DNA of 64,000 bases from Bacillus sp. OV166 (GTDB lineage: Bacteria > Bacillota > Bacilli > Bacillales > Cytobacillaceae). The position numbers were made by a program, and so were the translations under genes. Location of the stretch: contig NZ_FXWM01000001.1 of assembly GCF_900177675.1 (NCBI RefSeq), positions 3,915,001-3,979,000 on the forward strand. The letters are read 5' to 3'. This document shows positions 27,261 through 36,307 of this stretch, piece after piece (position 1 is the first letter of the stretch; the number at the start of each line of letters is the position of its first letter). Under the pieces are notes generated by a model. The model was not told the origin of the DNA. It made no database searches and saw only the letters and a list, made by a program, of their open reading frames with translations.

Positions 27261-27902
27261 TTACTCGAATAACGTACCTATTCGTTTTCTCTCTTGTTCA
27301 AACAAATGGTTATACATATCCAACTTCGTGTAATCCCTCAAATATTCTGCAAAATGCTTTGCTTTATAATATTTGTTATAACCGTTATGTTCATTTTCAA
27401 TAGTAGCAAAAGCAGTTTCTAAGTCAGTATTATTTTTATACCATTTTAGTCCATCGTCTATAAAGGATTTCCTAATATCTACTATTACTTCATCAATATT
27501 AGAACCATCTAGTTCGACCCACCATATATCATTTCGATTTCTTTCAGCTGGGTTATCAAAATGATTAATATAATTAGATTGGTCAAGCTTACAATAAAGC
27601 TGTTCCTGAAGATGGCATTGGTGCTGTTTAGGAAGTAATTCACCATTAGTACCTCTTTTTATTTCATCTTCTTCAGGTGGAACAAAGACATAATAAATTC
27701 CTAGACCAACCTGAATTGACATAGGTGACCATCCCGTTACATCGGAGAAATACTTTCCAACAGCACCTATTTCCAATACCCAAATACATTGGTCTATTCA
27801 ACACCAATTATTTCTTGTATTTACTTTATTGAAGCCATTTTCTTTTAATGTAGGAGACAGTATTTTTCTAATTACTTTATTTACTTCAGGAGAACCAATC
27901 AT
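27261..27902 (-). pseudogene. DUF4304-like gene with in-frame TGA
   Basis: The frame starts at ATG 27902 (GAGGTGG upstream): MIGSPEVNKVIRKILSPTLK, ending RNNWC at TGA (27798-27800). It continues in the same frame as IDQCIWVLEIGAVGKYFSDVTGWSPM to a stop at 27261. The two halves together make one protein of about 213 residues, so this is a single gene broken by one stop. The C-terminal part could still be made from an internal TTG at 27776, without an RBS. The final stop lies in box A of the repeat. Confidence 0.75.
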
Positions 27903-28063
27903 TGTAATCCACCTCAAAAATCCCTTTATTCCCTCTATTATAAATCCATTTCTTCTTAAGCTAAACTGCACCGTTAGTTGAATATGAAAAGTATTATTTC
28001 TTGATTTGAAGCAATACTTATTGTTAGGGAAAATCATCTAAACAAATTAGATTGTTTATTAAT

Positions 28064-28531
28064 TCATTCAATATAGTTTACGTTATTATCTTGGCACCAT
28101 TTAATCGCAATTTCTTTAAAACACTCGTCACGATAGGAATACCATTGATCCTCGATTTCAAAATCTATTATTTGGTCTTTAAATCTTCTAAAGGCACCTT
28201 TTCCCTTAATGGATCTTAATAATATATCCTGCTTTCTCTGGTCACTGATAGTTAGGCAAAAGTCTTCCATAATTTCATATTCATTGACTTCATATTTTGT
28301 TGGTAACTCTATGTAATTCTCAAAATTTTCAACAACATCATTTGCAACCATTAAATTTTCTTGTTGCCACTCAGGTAAATGATTGAATGGTTCTTCATTT
28401 TCAGCAGCTCTCAAGTCCTCCGATGTTACTAACAATATTTCACCAGTAGTAATATTTAGTAATGAACGTGACTCTTCAATCTGTATTTCCATTTCTTCAA
28501 TTATATCTTTCAGTTTGACTTGTATACTCAT
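28064..28531 (-). CDS. UPF0158 family protein, duplicated cassette family 3 copy A
   Basis: 155 residues from the ATG at 28531 (GGGTGATC upstream). The UPF0158 pattern is clear: TGEILLVTSEDL, WQQENLMVANDV, DFCLTISDQRKQDILLRSIKGKGAFRRFKD and WYSYRDECFKEIAIKWC. Function unknown. Nearly identical to 59782-60249; similarity ends at the start codon upstream but includes the unusual downstream site. It is followed by a modified repeat (27951-28026). Confidence 0.88.
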   Translation of the reverse strand: MSIQVKLKDIIEEMEIQIEESRSLLNITTGEILLVTSEDLRAAENEEPFNHLPEWQQENLMVANDVVENFENYIELPTKYEVNEYEIMEDFCLTISDQRKQDILLRSIKGKGAFRRFKDQIIDFEIEDQWYSYRDECFKEIAIKWCQDNNVNYIE

Positions 28532-28614
28532 TATGAGATCACCCTTTGATTTTTTACTAATGCACCCATTAGCTGAATAAGAATCAACAATCTTTATTAA
28601 AAATATCATAGTAG

Positions 28615-29112
28615 TCACAGATTATTAAATTCAGTAGTGTTCATTAATTTTTGGAAAAATTCGTTTTTGCCTTCCCTGTACTCATCCATTTCTTTCCCTT
28701 CAAACTCTCTTTTTAACTCATCGTATTCCATCCTGTAAGTATCATTTAGTAATAAAACATCTCGAAATTTCCAAAAAAAATCATATTCAGAACCTATGAC
28801 AGTTAATTGAACTCCTAGTGGAGGAACGGTTGAATCGTCTTTAAAAGCCCTGAACCAGTCCGTTTTTACACTACCTTCATTAAGTTCATATAATGCTGAG
28901 AGTGTCTGAATTCCCTTTAGGAATTGTTCAGGAATAACACGCACTTGTATATCTAAATCACCTTTTGTAAGGCTATTAGGGACAGCTGTACTTCCAACGT
29001 GCTGGACATCAGCATCTGGCATAAGTTCTTTAATTTTCTTTTTGTGTACTAAGAAAGTTTTCTCTGCCTTTTCATAGAAAAGACTGTTTTCAAAAAAATT
29101 AACTTGTTCCAT
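28615..29112 (-). CDS. GrpB family protein
   Basis: 165 residues, a nucleotidyltransferase-fold protein. VQHVGSTAVPNSLTKGDLDIQV is the hallmark of GrpB/UPF0157, with the putative active-site acidic pair in GDLDIQV. YEFMYDELKREFEGK-like C-terminus fits the family. GGGAGGG precedes the ATG. Biochemical role unknown. Confidence 0.85.
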   Translation of the reverse strand: MEQVNFFENSLFYEKAEKTFLVHKKKIKELMPDADVQHVGSTAVPNSLTKGDLDIQVRVIPEQFLKGIQTLSALYELNEGSVKTDWFRAFKDDSTVPPLGVQLTVIGSEYDFFWKFRDVLLLNDTYRMEYDELKREFEGKEMDEYREGKNEFFQKLMNTTEFNNL

Positions 29113-29213
29113 ATTACCCTCCCCACAAGAAATTATTTATGGTTAATTTTACCATCCAATTTAACTAAACTGCTTCGTTAGTGAAAGAATAAAGGATTAT
29201 TCCGCTTCGTAGT

Positions 29214-29681
29214 TTATAATAGTTTTCTCATTCTATATACCAAATACTTTTCATTCTCTTCCCTTAATTTGACCATCCCAGACTTAGTATATAAATGAAT
29301 GGCTCTTTGATTTGTAGGAGCTACACGTAAATGATATTCAGATACATTTGATTTTCTGAAAAAATTTTCTGCGTAGCGAATTAATTTCTTTCCAAGCCCT
29401 TTACCACGATATTCTGGTATAAGATAGAATAAATTTACATAGCCAATTTCTTTCTCATCATATTCCCGAATTTGAAGCTCCATTTGCCCAATTGGTAAAT
29501 CGTCTTTTTCAATAATTACCTGTCCATTTGGGAATTTTTTAACTCTTTCTTTAATCCGATTAATATAAGCAATTTCATCTCCAAACCCTTCTTCAGTACC
29601 AAAACTTACAACGTAAGAGTCCTTTCTGAATTTAATAATTGTATCTTTATCTTTTTCAATATCAATAGTTCGAAATTTCAA
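29214..29681 (-). CDS. GNAT family N-acetyltransferase
   Basis: 155 residues from the TTG at 29681, which has AGAGGA six bases upstream; the longer frame begins inside the repeat leader and is unlikely. The acetyl-CoA loop is YRGKGLGKKLIRYAENF, preceded by IGYVNLFYLIPEY and followed by LRVAPTNQRAIHLYTKSGM. Substrate unknown. Downstream is a short C/D-only site. Two further GNAT cassettes are at 43353 and 50211. Confidence 0.85.
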   Translation of the reverse strand: MKFRTIDIEKDKDTIIKFRKDSYVVSFGTEEGFGDEIAYINRIKERVKKFPNGQVIIEKDDLPIGQMELQIREYDEKEIGYVNLFYLIPEYRGKGLGKKLIRYAENFFRKSNVSEYHLRVAPTNQRAIHLYTKSGMVKLREENEKYLVYRMRKLL

Positions 29682-29828
29682 ATCATCATCCTCTTTACAT
29701 AAATAATATTTCTCCTTATTTATTTTGATTTCCTTCTTCAAGTAAACTGCTTCATTGCTTGAATAAGAAAAAACGATCCTTCTTTAATTAAGAATCGCAC
29801 CCAGATAGCTGAATAAGACTTGTTGGAC

Positions 29829-30179
29829 TTATATTTCACCTTTTCGTACTTTCAAAGTCATTTCAGCATCAAGCCTCAAAATTCCTAATTCAGGTGAATT
29901 TGAAATATCGATTAAAATTTGCTCCGCCTCTTTAGTTTTATAATCAATATCTAACGCCGTGCCACAAGCCCAGATTTTTACGTTGGGTTCTTGACTTTCC
30001 ATTAATACATCAAGCATAGTTTCAGCCATTTTTATGTCTAGTTTCATAATTTCAATAATTTTAAATAATTTATCACTCGCTTTATTGCCTTTTTTATAAT
30101 TTCCTACTAAGGTTGCATTCCCTTGGATAACCGCATTTTTAACAAACTCATCTATAAGCATCGAACTATTTTTTTGCAA
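29829..30179 (-). CDS. DUF2019 family protein, copy A
   Basis: 116 residues, starting at TTG 30179 behind GGAGGAGG, by analogy with the paralog at 33877-34233 that starts CAAAAA after GTG. HEAT-like helices (LIDEFVKNAVIQGNATLVGNYKKGNKASDKLFKI, EPNVKIWACGTALDIDYK, SPELGILRLDAEMTL) match DUF2019. Its leader up to the repeat is also shared with the paralog (ACCTCATTTTATCCTATC). Confidence 0.8.
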   Translation of the reverse strand: MQKNSSMLIDEFVKNAVIQGNATLVGNYKKGNKASDKLFKIIEIMKLDIKMAETMLDVLMESQEPNVKIWACGTALDIDYKTKEAEQILIDISNSPELGILRLDAEMTLKVRKGEI

Positions 30180-30239
30180 ATCCATCCTCCTCCATATTTG
30201 AAAAACCATTTAATCTTCTGATCCCTTTTATATATTACC

Positions 30240-30563
30240 TCATTTTATCCTATCGGCATCTTCAACTAAACTGCATTCTCCAGTCTTATTCTCAACATCT
30301 AAAAGGGTACTTCCAATCCCAATCTCACCAAGGAATTTTCCTTCAAATGGTTCCTGTACTCTAATTTGAAATACTTTTTCCTGTCGATCATCAAGCCAAA
30401 ACCAAATACATTCTGTTTTTACTACAAAGCATCTGCTTCTTTTTTCAATCTCAAATTTATGATTTAAGGCTGTCTTTAATTGGTTAAAACTCCATCCTAA
30501 ATAAAACATCCCGATATTTTTCCCAGGTATTATTTCACCATTTTTTAATTTATACATCTTCAC
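30240..30563 (-). CDS. Hypothetical protein with 3' end fused to a repeat half
   Basis: About 105 residues; beta-rich, with WFWLDDRQEKVFQIRV and a C-terminus GECSLVEDADRIK. The last codons come from box D and the leader of the next cassette (GAATGCAGTTTAGTTGAAG), so the natural 3' end, its stop and the A/B/C half of the repeat are missing. It is probably a truncated immunity-like protein whose end was lost by recombination at box D. The stop is now supplied by the neighbour's leader. Confidence 0.6.
   Translation of the reverse strand: MKMYKLKNGEIIPGKNIGMFYLGWSFNQLKTALNHKFEIEKRSRCFVVKTECIWFWLDDRQEKVFQIRVQEPFEGKFLGEIGIGSTLLDVENKTGECSLVEDADRIK
30258..30274 (-). repeat. Isolated box D
   Basis: ttcaactaaactgc is joined directly to coding sequence of the gene 30240-30563, with no box A, B or C between them. 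Confidence 0.65.
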
Positions 30564-30726
30564 ATCGACCCTTTATTGAAAAAAATGTGTTTAATCTTAC
30601 TATTGCTTATTATATTCGACTCCTTCTTCAACTAACCTGCTTACGTTAGTGGAATAAGAAAAGAGATTGCCGCGGCAACCCAATCTTGAACACTTGCACC
30701 CGTTAGTTGAACAACAAATATTTCTT

Positions 30727-31341
30727 TTATTCCCAACTAAGTGTAATATTTGACTTTTCTAGTTCCCATCTTTTTGCAAGAAATGTGAGAACATCTTTTT
30801 TCTCTTGGACATTTTGTTCTTCTTTACCTTTGGATTTTTCTTCTGGTAAATTTACTTTAATGGAAACAGGTTTTAAGGGTTGAACCTCTTGTACTGTCTG
30901 GTTGTCATTTGAATCGACCTTGCCGATAGAAACTAAGACACTTGTTTTCGTATGGTCTTCGTTTGGAGAGACCTCTATTTCTTTAATTGCGAGTTCGTAT
31001 TTGGATAAAAGTTCTTCAGCAACTATTTCTTTCATTTGGTTAGCAACTTGTCCAGATATAGACTCATCTTGTAATTTCTTTATTTCTTCCTGTCTCATAT
31101 TTAATTTTTCATCAACTGAATTTTTTCCTATTTCGTTATTACTTACCACAGATGAAAGTATTGTTTCCGTATCTACTTTAAACAAGGATAGTATCGGCTT
31201 AAAAATGGCAAGAATCAAAATTAAGCTAATAACTATTTTGACGTATCCTTTCCATACTGAGTTTGGTAGCAACATATCGACTACAACTGCAAATAAAATA
31301 AATACAATAATTGAGGTTATCCAATTCGCTAGTAGTTCCAT
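30727..31341 (-). CDS. spoIIIAF: Stage III sporulation protein AF homologue
   Basis: 204 residues from the ATG at 31341 (GGAGAG upstream). The SpoIIIAF layout is present: two N-terminal membrane helices (LANWITSIIVFILFAVVVDMLLP and VWKGYVKIVISLILILAIFKPIL), a periplasm-like helical/ring-building domain and VSIGKVDS...VQPLKPVSIKV. In Bacillus SpoIIIAF belongs to the SpoIIIA-SpoIIQ channel and is the sixth gene of an eight-gene operon. Here it stands alone between array repeats, so it is probably a second, captured copy. Confidence 0.85.
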   Translation of the reverse strand: MELLANWITSIIVFILFAVVVDMLLPNSVWKGYVKIVISLILILAIFKPILSLFKVDTETILSSVVSNNEIGKNSVDEKLNMRQEEIKKLQDESISGQVANQMKEIVAEELLSKYELAIKEIEVSPNEDHTKTSVLVSIGKVDSNDNQTVQEVQPLKPVSIKVNLPEEKSKGKEEQNVQEKKDVLTFLAKRWELEKSNITLSWE

Positions 31342-31627
31342 TTTCTCTCCTTTCAAATAATAAAAAATCCATTGTATATAACATTTATATGCACTATTCC
31401 GAAGGGCTTGACCAAATTATTCCATTCCATACATTTACCCGCAGATTTAATATATACTTCTTACACTAACCTGCTTACGTTAGTGGAACAAGCAAAAAAA
31501 AGCCGCCGAAGCAGCTAGCCATTCTTAAACGATAGCACCCGTTAGTTGAACAAGGTCGATTCAAATAAGGTGCTACCAATTAAAGGTAACACCTTTTCCC
31601 GTTACTTATGTTGGTAATCTAATACTT

Positions 31628-32020
31628 CTACCTTAAAGCCGTGACTACATCCAATTTAGGACTATCACAAGATGGAGATACCCTTACTTTAACCAAGTCT
31701 TCTGTATATTCAAATGGATTATTGTTACTATCAGGAACTTGAATTCTTAAAGAAATATCATAAGAATGATTGTTGTTATAAACAATATTAACAATCCTCC
31801 GTTGCTGCCAGCCAAAACCAGAGGCTTCTTTTCCTCCATACTCTTTTATTACCCTTTTATCAATAGCTGGAAATATAATATCTCGAATAATATCTTCTGG
31901 TGTAACATACCAGTCTTCTGCATACGGTTTAATTTCCTTTGGCTCTGGGGGTTTAGCATTAACCAAGTTATCTGTGGCAAATATTAATAAAATTGTAAAG
32001 AGAACAATCATTTTCTTCAA
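31628..32020 (-). CDS. Secreted protein, distant DUF3888-like
   Basis: 130 residues from the TTG at 32020 (GGAGTGAG upstream). Signal peptide (KKMIVLFTILLIFATDNLVNA), then EDIIRDIIFPAIDKRVIKEYGG and FGWQQRRIVNIVYNNNHSYDISLRI, the helix-plus-sheet order seen in DUF3888 but without its PHNPP motif. Longer frames upstream lack an RBS. Confidence 0.65.
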   Translation of the reverse strand: MKKMIVLFTILLIFATDNLVNAKPPEPKEIKPYAEDWYVTPEDIIRDIIFPAIDKRVIKEYGGKEASGFGWQQRRIVNIVYNNNHSYDISLRIQVPDSNNNPFEYTEDLVKVRVSPSCDSPKLDVVTALR

Positions 32021-32273
32021 GATGCTCACTCCCATAAATTTTTTACAGTTAGATTTCGCATCTTCAATTAATATTATCCACAACAACCAATCCGCATCTC
32101 CAAACCAAGCTGTTTCGCTTGTTCAAATAGGACATAAATAAACCATTTTAATGTTCAACTAACCTGCCCCTTTAGCTCAATAAAAGCCGCCAAAAATGGC
32201 AGCTAGATCTTCAACTCTTGCACCCGTTAGCTTAATAACTCCAGTGGGTAATGAAGAAATATTAGGAAATAAT

Positions 32274-32450
32274 TTAAAACTTTTCTTTTGTAATAAGGTT
32301 CCATATATATGCAAAAATAAAAAACACTGTAAAACAAACAATTAATTTTATAAATTTGTTAAGTATCCATATATCTGATATTTCTACATCTTTCATTACA
32401 TCCAAAGTAACATAGATTATAAATATTGTTATAAACGATTTTTTATCCAT
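32274..32450 (-). CDS. Small membrane protein (58 aa)
   Basis: ATG at 32450 with AAGG seven bases upstream. Two hydrophobic stretches (residues 5-17 and 35-52) and a C-terminal ITKEKF. Flanked by a full repeat (32152-32238) and a right half-site (32495-32516). Not recognised. Confidence 0.55.
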   Translation of the reverse strand: MDKKSFITIFIIYVTLDVMKDVEISDIWILNKFIKLIVCFTVFFIFAYIWNLITKEKF

Positions 32451-32553
32451 AAATTTACCTTCATTTCTTAAATATAGACTCCCCTTTTATAGTAAAGCAC
32501 CCGTTTGTTGAAGAAGTGGCTAATTATTCAAATTTTCTTATGACGATAATTTT

Positions 32554-32802
32554 TTATCCCAAATACAACTTCAATAAAATGTAACAATCAAAACAAAGCA
32601 TTATAGTAATTAAGCATATTAATGAATAAAAAGCGGTTTTAGAGAGTTTGTCTTTGATTGTAAAAAAAACTAATAGGACAACAATTCCCGTACTTATTTG
32701 TGCTAAAGATTGAATTAGACCTCTACTCTCACTCACAAAAAATAAGGAATAGGTACTTAAAGATAAAGATAATACAGCGATTACTAACACAAGTATCTTC
32801 AT
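32554..32802 (-). CDS. Small membrane protein
   Basis: 82 residues, three hydrophobic segments (about 3-21, 36-49, 57-78). GGTGAT precedes the ATG. Not recognised. Confidence 0.68.
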   Translation of the reverse strand: MKILVLVIAVLSLSLSTYSLFFVSESRGLIQSLAQISTGIVVLLVFFTIKDKLSKTAFYSLICLITIMLCFDCYILLKLYLG

Positions 32803-32952
32803 TTAAATCACCAACTTATTTTAGTTATAACAATTATTTCCACTCTTGAGTATAAGATTTAAACGTTTAATTCCTCTAACCTACCCGTTACTTGAAGAAG
32901 AAAAAGCGACCTTCGTTATTGAAGAATCGCAACCATTAGCTAAATAACAATG

Positions 32953-33162
32953 CTATTTTTTGTTCTTTAAATGTGGGAAAAAACCTGCAAATAGGATAGC
33001 AATACAAAAAATTATACCAATTAAAATACGACTATTCTTGCTTAAATTTTCGTTATAAGTTTCAAAAAGAACAAAACTTGTAGCAATAATAACTATAATT
33101 AACGATATTATTACTCTTACCAACTTATCCCTTGTATCAGTCTTATTGTTTTTAGAAGGCAT
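32953..33162 (-). CDS. Small membrane protein
   Basis: 69 residues: basic N-terminus (PSKNNKTDTRDKLVR), two membrane helices (15-35, 44-62) and a basic tail. GAGGTG precedes the ATG. Not recognised. Confidence 0.68.
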   Translation of the reverse strand: MPSKNNKTDTRDKLVRVIISLIIVIIATSFVLFETYNENLSKNSRILIGIIFCIAILFAGFFPHLKNKK

Positions 33163-33397
33163 TTAAACACCTCTTCTTAATCTTTGTTTTATAAAATATA
33201 TTCTCCACAAAGTTTATAATTCCTTGTTCCACTAAACTGCTTCGTTAGTGGAACAAGAAAAATAAGACCGCCGCAGCGATCTTCATCTTTAACTCTTGCA
33301 CCCTTTAGTTGAAGAACGGTTCATAATAAGCCCTTGTGTTTATTCTCTTTTTATTTAAAGGAGTCTCGTATAATTAAATAGCTAAATATTGGTATCA

Positions 33398-33745
33398 TTA
33401 CCACCATTGCTTCGTATTTTTATAAAATAAAAAATACAGTCCATATATCCAGGTAAATAATAAACCAATTACAATGAATCTTTTTCCTTTAACATCTTCT
33501 TCAACTTTTGTTGTTTCCACGTTCACACTATTTGTCCGTTTAAACTCTTTTAATATGTCTACGAATAAAAATATAGAACCTATAATACAAAGCAAGCCCA
33601 TAATTATGCCGCTTACTCGGTGGTCATAAATGAGTTTACTGATACCAAAAATTAAACAAAAAAGAAATAAAATAGTATTTCTTAAAATATCGGAATCCTT
33701 CTTTAAAAATGCTTTTATTCTCCCAAGCTCATTATCACTTTTCAT
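33398..33745 (-). CDS. Membrane protein, three segments
   Basis: 115 residues with segments at about 21-38, 44-64 and 90-107, and a charged loop (KEFKRTNSVNVETTKVEEDVKGKR). GGGAG precedes the ATG. Not recognised. Confidence 0.68.
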   Translation of the reverse strand: MKSDNELGRIKAFLKKDSDILRNTILFLFCLIFGISKLIYDHRVSGIIMGLLCIIGSIFLFVDILKEFKRTNSVNVETTKVEEDVKGKRFIVIGLLFTWIYGLYFLFYKNTKQWW

Positions 33746-33876
33746 TGTTATTTCTCCCTTTATAGGATGAGATTCTTATATCCATAAAACCTCTAAATTC
33801 AAAGGTATTCGCTGCAAGAACTTATTAATCCTTCTTAAGCTAACCTGCATCGTTAGTTTAATAAGACCTATTTGCT

Positions 33877-34233
33877 TTAGGTTGTTTTTTCACCTTTATG
33901 GTTTTCCAATACCATTTCAGCACTAAGACTCAATATTCCTAATTCAGGTGAATTTGTAATATGTTCTAATATTTGTTCTGCCTCTTTAAATTTATAATCA
34001 ATATCTAATGCTACACTACAAGCCCAAATTTTCACATTAGGTTCGTTACTTTCGATTAATTTATCAATCATTTTTTCAGCCAAATTAATATCCCTTTTCA
34101 TATTATCAATTATTTTAATTAGTTTATTGGCTGCATTATTACCTTTTTTGTAATTACCTTCTAAGGTTGCTTCCCCCTGGACAACTGCATTTTTAATAAA
34201 CTCATCTATTAGCTTGGAAGTATCTTTTTGCAC
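33877..34233 (-). CDS. DUF2019 family protein, copy B
   Basis: 118 residues, GTG start behind GGAGGAG. Strongly similar to the gene 29829-30179 along its whole length (LIDEFIKNAVVQGEATLEGNYKKGNNAANKLIKIIDNM). The similarity continues into the leader, so this is an older duplication of a whole cassette. Downstream is a short C/D-only site. Confidence 0.8.
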   Translation of the reverse strand: MQKDTSKLIDEFIKNAVVQGEATLEGNYKKGNNAANKLIKIIDNMKRDINLAEKMIDKLIESNEPNVKIWACSVALDIDYKFKEAEQILEHITNSPELGILSLSAEMVLENHKGEKTT

Positions 34234-34404
34234 AATCCATTCTCCTCCATATTTGAAAAATCATTTAATATTCTGTTCCCTTTGATATTTATATTACCTC
34301 ATTTTATCCTATCTGTTTCTTCCACTAACCTGCCCATTTAGTTCAATAAAAATAAGCCGCCGAAATGGCAGCTGGATCTTAATCTCTTGCACCCGTTGAA
34401 GAAA

Positions 34405-34956
34405 CTACTTTTTATTTTTAGGTGAATAATTAATAGAATTAGCTATTTCAACTAAAGTTTGAGGAGTCACTTTATCAGAGACTCTTTTATCAACATTAAG
34501 CATATATTGCCAATTATCTCTTTCAAAAACCAATACATTAAATCCCGATATCGTTGTATAAATGGCTTTATTTCCATTTTTTAGCTTATAGCTATTTAAA
34601 ACATTTATTTCCTTAATAGGTAACTTGTTCTCTGTGGAATTAATACGAATAAAATAATGATTTTCAGCAGTTTTATCATTTAAGAATTTAACCTCAAAAG
34701 AATGATTTAAATTACTAAACCTTCCAAGATAATGTGTAAAAGTTAAAGGGGGAACTTTTACGGGTAACTTCAAGCTTTGTTTGGATTGATGTTCAAAAGC
34801 CTTTAAAGCTTCTTCAACCGATTGATAACCTATTTCAAAAAGGGTTTCCTCATAAGTCGGCGATTTATCGTTTGAAGCTGCAAAGACTGGTCCGCCAATC
34901 TTTGGAGAAAATAAAACACAAGAAATAATTAACATAATGCAAATGTTACTTTTCAT
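34405..34956 (-). CDS. Secreted protein, family A (paralog at 6591)
   Basis: 183 residues. Signal peptide to about residue 27 (VFAAS); the mature part aligns with the 6591-7136 gene (IGYQSVEEALKAFE, PPLTFTHYLGRF, RDNWQYMLNVDKRVSDKVTPQTLVEIANSI). ATG at 34956 with GGGTG five bases upstream. Confidence 0.75.
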   Translation of the reverse strand: MKSNICIMLIISCVLFSPKIGGPVFAASNDKSPTYEETLFEIGYQSVEEALKAFEHQSKQSLKLPVKVPPLTFTHYLGRFSNLNHSFEVKFLNDKTAENHYFIRINSTENKLPIKEINVLNSYKLKNGNKAIYTTISGFNVLVFERDNWQYMLNVDKRVSDKVTPQTLVEIANSINYSPKNKK

Positions 34957-35116
34957 AAACACACCCTAACATTTCGAGTTTTTAGGTTAGTTTCCCCAAA
35001 CACAACATATCTATGTATCTGATTGTTATTATATTGCGTTAATCTGCCCGTTACTTGAAGAAGAAAAAAGCATTACCGCTGTTCCAGTAATGCACCCGTT
35101 AGTTTAACAAGGACCT

Positions 35117-35683
35117 TTATTTAGAGATATTTGGGAAGTAGGGATATTTATTAATTTCGGGGTATTTTCCTAATAAAGATTCGATATACATTTTTACACT
35201 TTCGATACATCCTTCTTTAAAATCGTTATATTTCATAGAATTATATTTAGTAATGGGCATTTCTTTTTGACAGCAGACTTTTTTTCCATCATACCAATAA
35301 TACATTTCTTCATCTTCTCCCCAATCTCTAATACAGGGTGCAAAAGAAACGAGGTCCTGTTTTTCATTCAAAAGAACACAAAGTTGTATACTGGTTTGGT
35401 CATCTTCCAAAAAATATTTCTTGTTCACTTTCAACATTTTAGAAGCAGCTAATAAAGAATGTATAAAAGGAAATACAGGAACGCCTATGCCATTCGTATT
35501 AATATAAGAATCGGTAAACCAGGATTCACTGTAATATGACGGAGAAAAATTTCTAAAGAACGACTGACCATTTATATTAATATCTAATCGACACCAAAAA
35601 TCAATATCAACTAAATCTCCTTCAAACAGTTCAGGTAAAACTTCATCTGGTTCTGTATGGAAGATAAATTCAAGTTTTGTCAT
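35117..35683 (-). CDS. Hypothetical protein, family C (paralog at 21621)
   Basis: 188 residues, ATG behind AAGGGG. Same layout as 21621-22172: FWCRLDININGQSFFRNF, then LVSFAPCIRDWGEDEEMYYWYDGKKV, then a C-terminal helix and LLGKYPEI. Soluble, acidic. Function unknown; immunity-like. Confidence 0.7.
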   Translation of the reverse strand: MTKLEFIFHTEPDEVLPELFEGDLVDIDFWCRLDININGQSFFRNFSPSYYSESWFTDSYINTNGIGVPVFPFIHSLLAASKMLKVNKKYFLEDDQTSIQLCVLLNEKQDLVSFAPCIRDWGEDEEMYYWYDGKKVCCQKEMPITKYNSMKYNDFKEGCIESVKMYIESLLGKYPEINKYPYFPNISK

Positions 35684-35790
35684 ATTTTTTAATCCCCTTT
35701 ATGGTAGAAAGACGCTTAACTGACAACTTTTTTGTTTCATTAATGCACTCATTAGTTGAAGAAGAAATTCATTCGTTATCTGGGGAATTT

Positions 35791-36087
35791 TTACATAACG
35801 AAATAATTAGTTACTAACACTAAAATTACTGCCCCTACAATAAAAGCACCAATGTGAATTAAAATCTTGTATCTCAGCTTAGTTTTTACTAAGAAATATA
35901 ACTTAATGGCGAAATAAAGTACAATCAAATCAATAGGTGTCTTAATTAATGAAATAATAAGTTTGTTATTTATGTGGAATGTTTCATAAATAAACTCACT
36001 AAAAAAATAATTATTTGCTATACCAATAATAGAAAAAACGACTTGATAAACAAAAAACTTAAAAAGGTTCACACAATTCAACTTCAA
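35791..36087 (-). CDS. Membrane protein
   Basis: 98 residues with three to four hydrophobic segments (8-30, 42-62, 76-96). The TTG start has no clear RBS. The pattern faintly recalls GtrA-like proteins, but I would not assign it. Confidence 0.55.
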   Translation of the reverse strand: MKLNCVNLFKFFVYQVVFSIIGIANNYFFSEFIYETFHINNKLIISLIKTPIDLIVLYFAIKLYFLVKTKLRYKILIHIGAFIVGAVILVLVTNYFVM

Positions 36088-36307
36088 ATAATCAAATCTT
36101 GTTTATGCTATTATTGCCCATACTTCTTCAAGTAACCTGCTCCGTTAGTGGAACAAGAAAATAGGCTGCCGCAGCAACCCACTGTTTAACTCTTGCACCC
36201 TTTAGTTTAAGTAAAAAACATCACAATCCACTGTCCTACTTTTACAATAAGGAGCTCAACAAAAAGTGCGTTGATCCAGGCAGGATTTAGTTCGCTAACG
36301 ACAAAGG

